A DNA stretch of 33,017 nucleotides from SM1-73 sp964588305. GTDB taxonomy: Bacteria; Zixibacteria; MSB-5A5; SM1-73. This document shows, piece by piece, positions 32,850-33,017 of the stretch. Position 1 is the stretch's first letter. Every line of letters starts with the position of its first letter. A program made the position numbers and the translations under genes. The DNA lies in the NCBI GenBank assembly GCA_964588305.1, contig CAZPOP010000028.1:1-33017 (forward strand), in the 5' to 3' direction. A model generated the notes under the pieces. It saw nothing but the letters and a program-made list of their open reading frames with translations. It ran no database searches and was not told the origin of the DNA.

Positions 32850-33017
32850 TTATCTCCGCGCTCCCGCATTGCTCCTCACAAATTTGCCTTTAAAGGTTTT
32901 TATGAGCCAGATGACAGCACTTAATACGACCACCGTCAATACAACCTTGTTGTAAAGCTGGATCATCTTCAAGATTTCCCGCCAACTCTCCTGAATCTTG
33001 AAGGCGGAAAACAAAAT
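32850..33017 (-). CDS. C-terminal end of an unidentified membrane protein
   Basis: A minus-strand frame enters from the window edge and runs 55 codons to TAA at 32852-32850. It has an amphipathic lead (KIQESWREILKMIQLYNK), one strongly hydrophobic stretch (VVLTVVVLSAVIWLI) and a basic tail (KTFKGKFVRSNAGARR), the pattern of a last transmembrane helix with a positive cytoplasmic end. Family cannot be told from this fragment. It lies upstream of S9 copy 2 on the same strand, with the copy-2 promoter between them. Confidence 0.55.
   Translation of the reverse strand: MLFSAFKIQESWREILKMIQLYNKVVLTVVVLSAVIWLIKTFKGKFVRSNAGARR

Overview
The window looks like a chromosomal piece from a Gram-negative-type bacterium, most likely an uncultured candidate phylum of the Zixibacteria / FCB-margin kind. 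This is an inference from gene style: secreted proteins ending in dockerin-like 'GDANGDG.ID..D..YLINYLF' repeats, a gingipain-type C25 protease, S9-family lipoprotein peptidases, a type III pantothenate kinase and a System I (CcmF) cytochrome c lyase. No rRNA, tRNA, phage, transposase or CRISPR sequence was seen.

Layout. 1-129 is the 3' end of a cold-shock protein gene. 727-2943 encodes CcmF, with no other ccm gene near. 3184-4095 (minus) is a monofunctional proline dehydrogenase. 4413-5216 (plus) is an AT-rich, unrecognised one-TM protein. 5373-7367 (minus) is groES-groEL, behind a sigma70-like promoter and a perfect CIRCE element, so HrcA control is expected. 7603-10346 (minus) is a cofactor cluster nadC-birA-coaX (NAD, biotin attachment, CoA), probably one transcript from a promoter that would make nadC leaderless. 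11127-11210 (plus) is a 27-residue peptide gene with a near-perfect ribosome binding site and a structured leader. 11300-17173 (minus) is a signalling pair: a GAF-PAS histidine kinase followed by a 1307-residue Ser/Thr kinase-ATPase-TPR protein. 17778-24168 (plus) holds two secreted dockerin-bearing proteins, each behind its own consensus-like promoter; the second is a C25 peptidase carrying a duplicated module on either side of a beta-helix. 24357-27958 (minus) holds cysS, a HAD hydrolase and ddl. 28313-32614 (minus) is a tandem pair of paralogous S9 peptidase lipoproteins, each with its own promoter. 32850-33017 (minus) is the C-terminal end of an unidentified membrane protein.

How the genes fit together. 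Much of the window is housekeeping (folding, tRNA charging, cofactor and cell-wall precursor synthesis). The accessory part is an export and proteolysis theme: a C25 protease, a companion cohesin-like/dockerin-like protein and two outer-compartment S9 peptidases, which with proline dehydrogenase would suit growth on peptides. The kinase pair beside the secreted proteins is a possible regulator, but nothing in the sequence proves the link.

The gaps are unusually rich in short perfect hairpins of many different sequences, some overlapping so that alternative folds exclude one another. No clear new defence or mobile system was found. The best candidates for something undescribed are the 27-residue peptide with its leader, the split kinase pair, the AT-rich 4413-5216 protein, and the 11-G tract inside nadC.
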